NCBI GenBank assembly: GCA_946496415.1
Contig: CAMMGP010000085.1
Location: 1-5,913 of the forward strand
DNA length: 5,913 nt
Source: an uncultured Clostridia bacterium
Lineage (GTDB): Bacteria; Bacillota; Clostridia; Christensenellales; Aristaeellaceae
Direction: 5' to 3'
Under the pieces are notes generated by a model, which was not told the DNA's origin, did not search any database, and worked only from the letters and a program-made list of their open reading frames with translations. Below are positions 5,514 to 5,913 of the stretch, in pieces. The position numbers were made by a program, and so were the translations under genes. Numbering within the stretch: position 1 is the stretch's first letter; each line of letters opens with the position of its first letter.

Positions 5514-5542
5514 ATTATAGCAGAAAAAAGCGCGGCTGGCAA
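5514..5542 (-). promoter_or_regulatory. Sigma-A-type promoter for the asp23-amaP-nusB... operon
   Basis: On the minus strand there is a perfect TATAAT -10 box at 5519-5514. A TG lies one base upstream of it (5522-5521), forming an extended -10. A TTGCCA -35 box (5 of 6 consensus bases) sits at 5542-5537 with the ideal 17-nt spacer. The predicted start is near 5507, giving a leader of about 20 nt that contains the asp23 Shine-Dalgarno site. The element lies entirely in the gap between spoIIIAH and asp23. It would give vegetative expression to the downstream housekeeping genes independently of the sporulation operon. This is a sequence match only. Confidence 0.85.
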
Positions 5543-5552
5543 ATGGTTTGCT

Positions 5553-5913
5553 TTAATTTATTGGAATGATCTTGACATTGCCGCTGTCAACGTCCGTTTC
5601 CCGCAAAACGAGTTCGAGGATGACTGCCGTTTCCTGCCGGGTGAGCGCCTCGGCGCGCACGAGTATATTGGCCGTGTCCTCGTGGATGGTGGCCACGCAG
5701 TCTTCGTAGCCGCGGGCGCGCAGAACGCCCTCGATGGTTGTCTCCTGTTCTGCCCAGGTCATCAGGTCGATGAGCGTGCGCTGGGCAAGGGCGCGGGTCT
5801 GCTGATCCGTTTCGCCGTCGTGGATGATGTCGTTGAGTTGGGCGGTCTGCATGCTGCGCAGTTGTTGGCGCTCGAGACGAAAGGACTCAAGCGGATCCGT
5901 TTCCTCCGGCGCG
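5553..5913 (-). CDS. spoIIIAH: Stage III sporulation protein AH (SpoIIIAH), C-terminal part; 5' end outside window
   Basis: The frame stays open to the window edge, giving 119 residues before a TAA stop, so the gene is partial at its N-terminus. The visible part begins APEETDPLESFRLER and continues through QQLRSMQTAQLNDI; the Met at 5852 is internal, because the family pattern F-R-x-E-R followed by a long helix starts upstream of it. In known SpoIIIAH this soluble domain has the ring-building fold related to EscJ/PrgK/FliF. It is anchored in the mother-cell membrane by an N-terminal helix (not visible here) and binds SpoIIQ from the forespore across the intermembrane space. Matching features are the helix with ALAQRTLIDLMTWAEQE, the segment RGYEDCVATIHEDTANILV, and the ending LTRQETAVILELVLRETDV followed by KIIPIN. 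It is the last gene of the spoIIIA operon in sporulating Firmicutes, and asp23 follows after 65 nt. The family call rests on sequence pattern plus synteny. Confidence 0.9.
   Translation of the reverse strand, partial: APEETDPLESFRLERQQLRSMQTAQLNDIIHDGETDQQTRALAQRTLIDLMTWAEQETTIEGVLRARGYEDCVATIHEDTANILVRAEALTRQETAVILELVLRETDVDSGNVKIIPIN

Noticed and set aside
3742..5520. Very long plus-strand open frame (592 codons) opposite amaP and asp23
   Set aside because: It is the mirror of the two real genes in GC-rich DNA. Its translation is Arg/His/Leu-biased with no recognisable domain. It crosses both intergenic gaps and the asp23 ribosome site, and ends in the promoter, so it is an antisense shadow.
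5520..5551. Possible intrinsic terminator after spoIIIAH (GCAAA-CCA-TTTGC followed by a T6 run)
   Set aside because: The stem is only 5 bp with few G-C pairs, and nine bases separate it from the T-run, which falls inside the promoter spacer. It is too weak to call.
5572..5590. Perfect inverted repeat TTGACA-N7-TGTCAA near the end of spoIIIAH
   Set aside because: It lies within the coding sequence, has 6-bp arms and no T-run, and the plus-strand TTGACA has no suitable -10 box or gene to drive. It is probably chance.

Overview
The window is a GC-rich stretch in which every supportable gene lies on the minus strand, so it reads from high to low coordinates. The content and order are those of a conserved Firmicutes neighbourhood: the end of the sporulation gene spoIIIAH, then asp23, amaP, nusB, a TsaD/Kae1-like gene, folD, xseA, xseB and the start of ispA. 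Bacillus subtilis has the related order spoIIIAH-accB-accC-yqhY(Asp23)-nusB-folD-xseA-xseB-ispA-dxs. SpoIIIAH points to an endospore-forming lineage. The high GC, the AmaP gene, the TsaD-like gene between nusB and folD and the lack of accBC suggest a GC-rich member of the Clostridia rather than a Bacillus. The genus cannot be fixed from the sequence alone.

Layout, in transcription order. (1) 5913-5553 is the C-terminal part of SpoIIIAH, cut by the window edge. (2) 5552-5488 is a 65-nt gap with a near-consensus sigma-A promoter (TTGCCA, 17 nt, TATAAT, extended -10 TG) and a strong Shine-Dalgarno site. (3) 5487-4765 is a soluble Asp23/Gls24 protein, followed by a 78-nt gap with two possible hairpins. 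(4) 4686-3757 is an AmaP-like membrane anchor with its own Asp23-like domain, followed by an 81-nt gap with a long hairpin (16-position stem). (5) 3675 down to the window edge is a tightly packed block in which each gene overlaps the next by 4 to 23 nt: nusB, TsaD-like, folD, xseA, xseB, ispA.

The genes fall into three themes. The first is forespore engulfment and channel formation (SpoIIIAH), probably transcribed separately by a mother-cell sigma factor. The second is an envelope-associated Asp23/AmaP pair. The third is a housekeeping block covering rRNA antitermination (NusB), one-carbon folate metabolism (FolD), exonuclease VII (XseA and XseB) and isoprenoid precursor synthesis (IspA). The vegetative promoter at about 5514-5542 probably drives the second and third groups together.

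I see no mobile element, CRISPR array, tRNA or rRNA, and no clear new defence or biosynthetic system. The less ordinary points are the divergent TsaD/Kae1 paralogue, the long acidic tails on both Asp23-family proteins (one with a duplicated DLSDLP motif), and the inverted repeats in the two intergenic gaps around amaP, most notably the one just ahead of nusB. There is no gene-free stretch longer than 300 bases.
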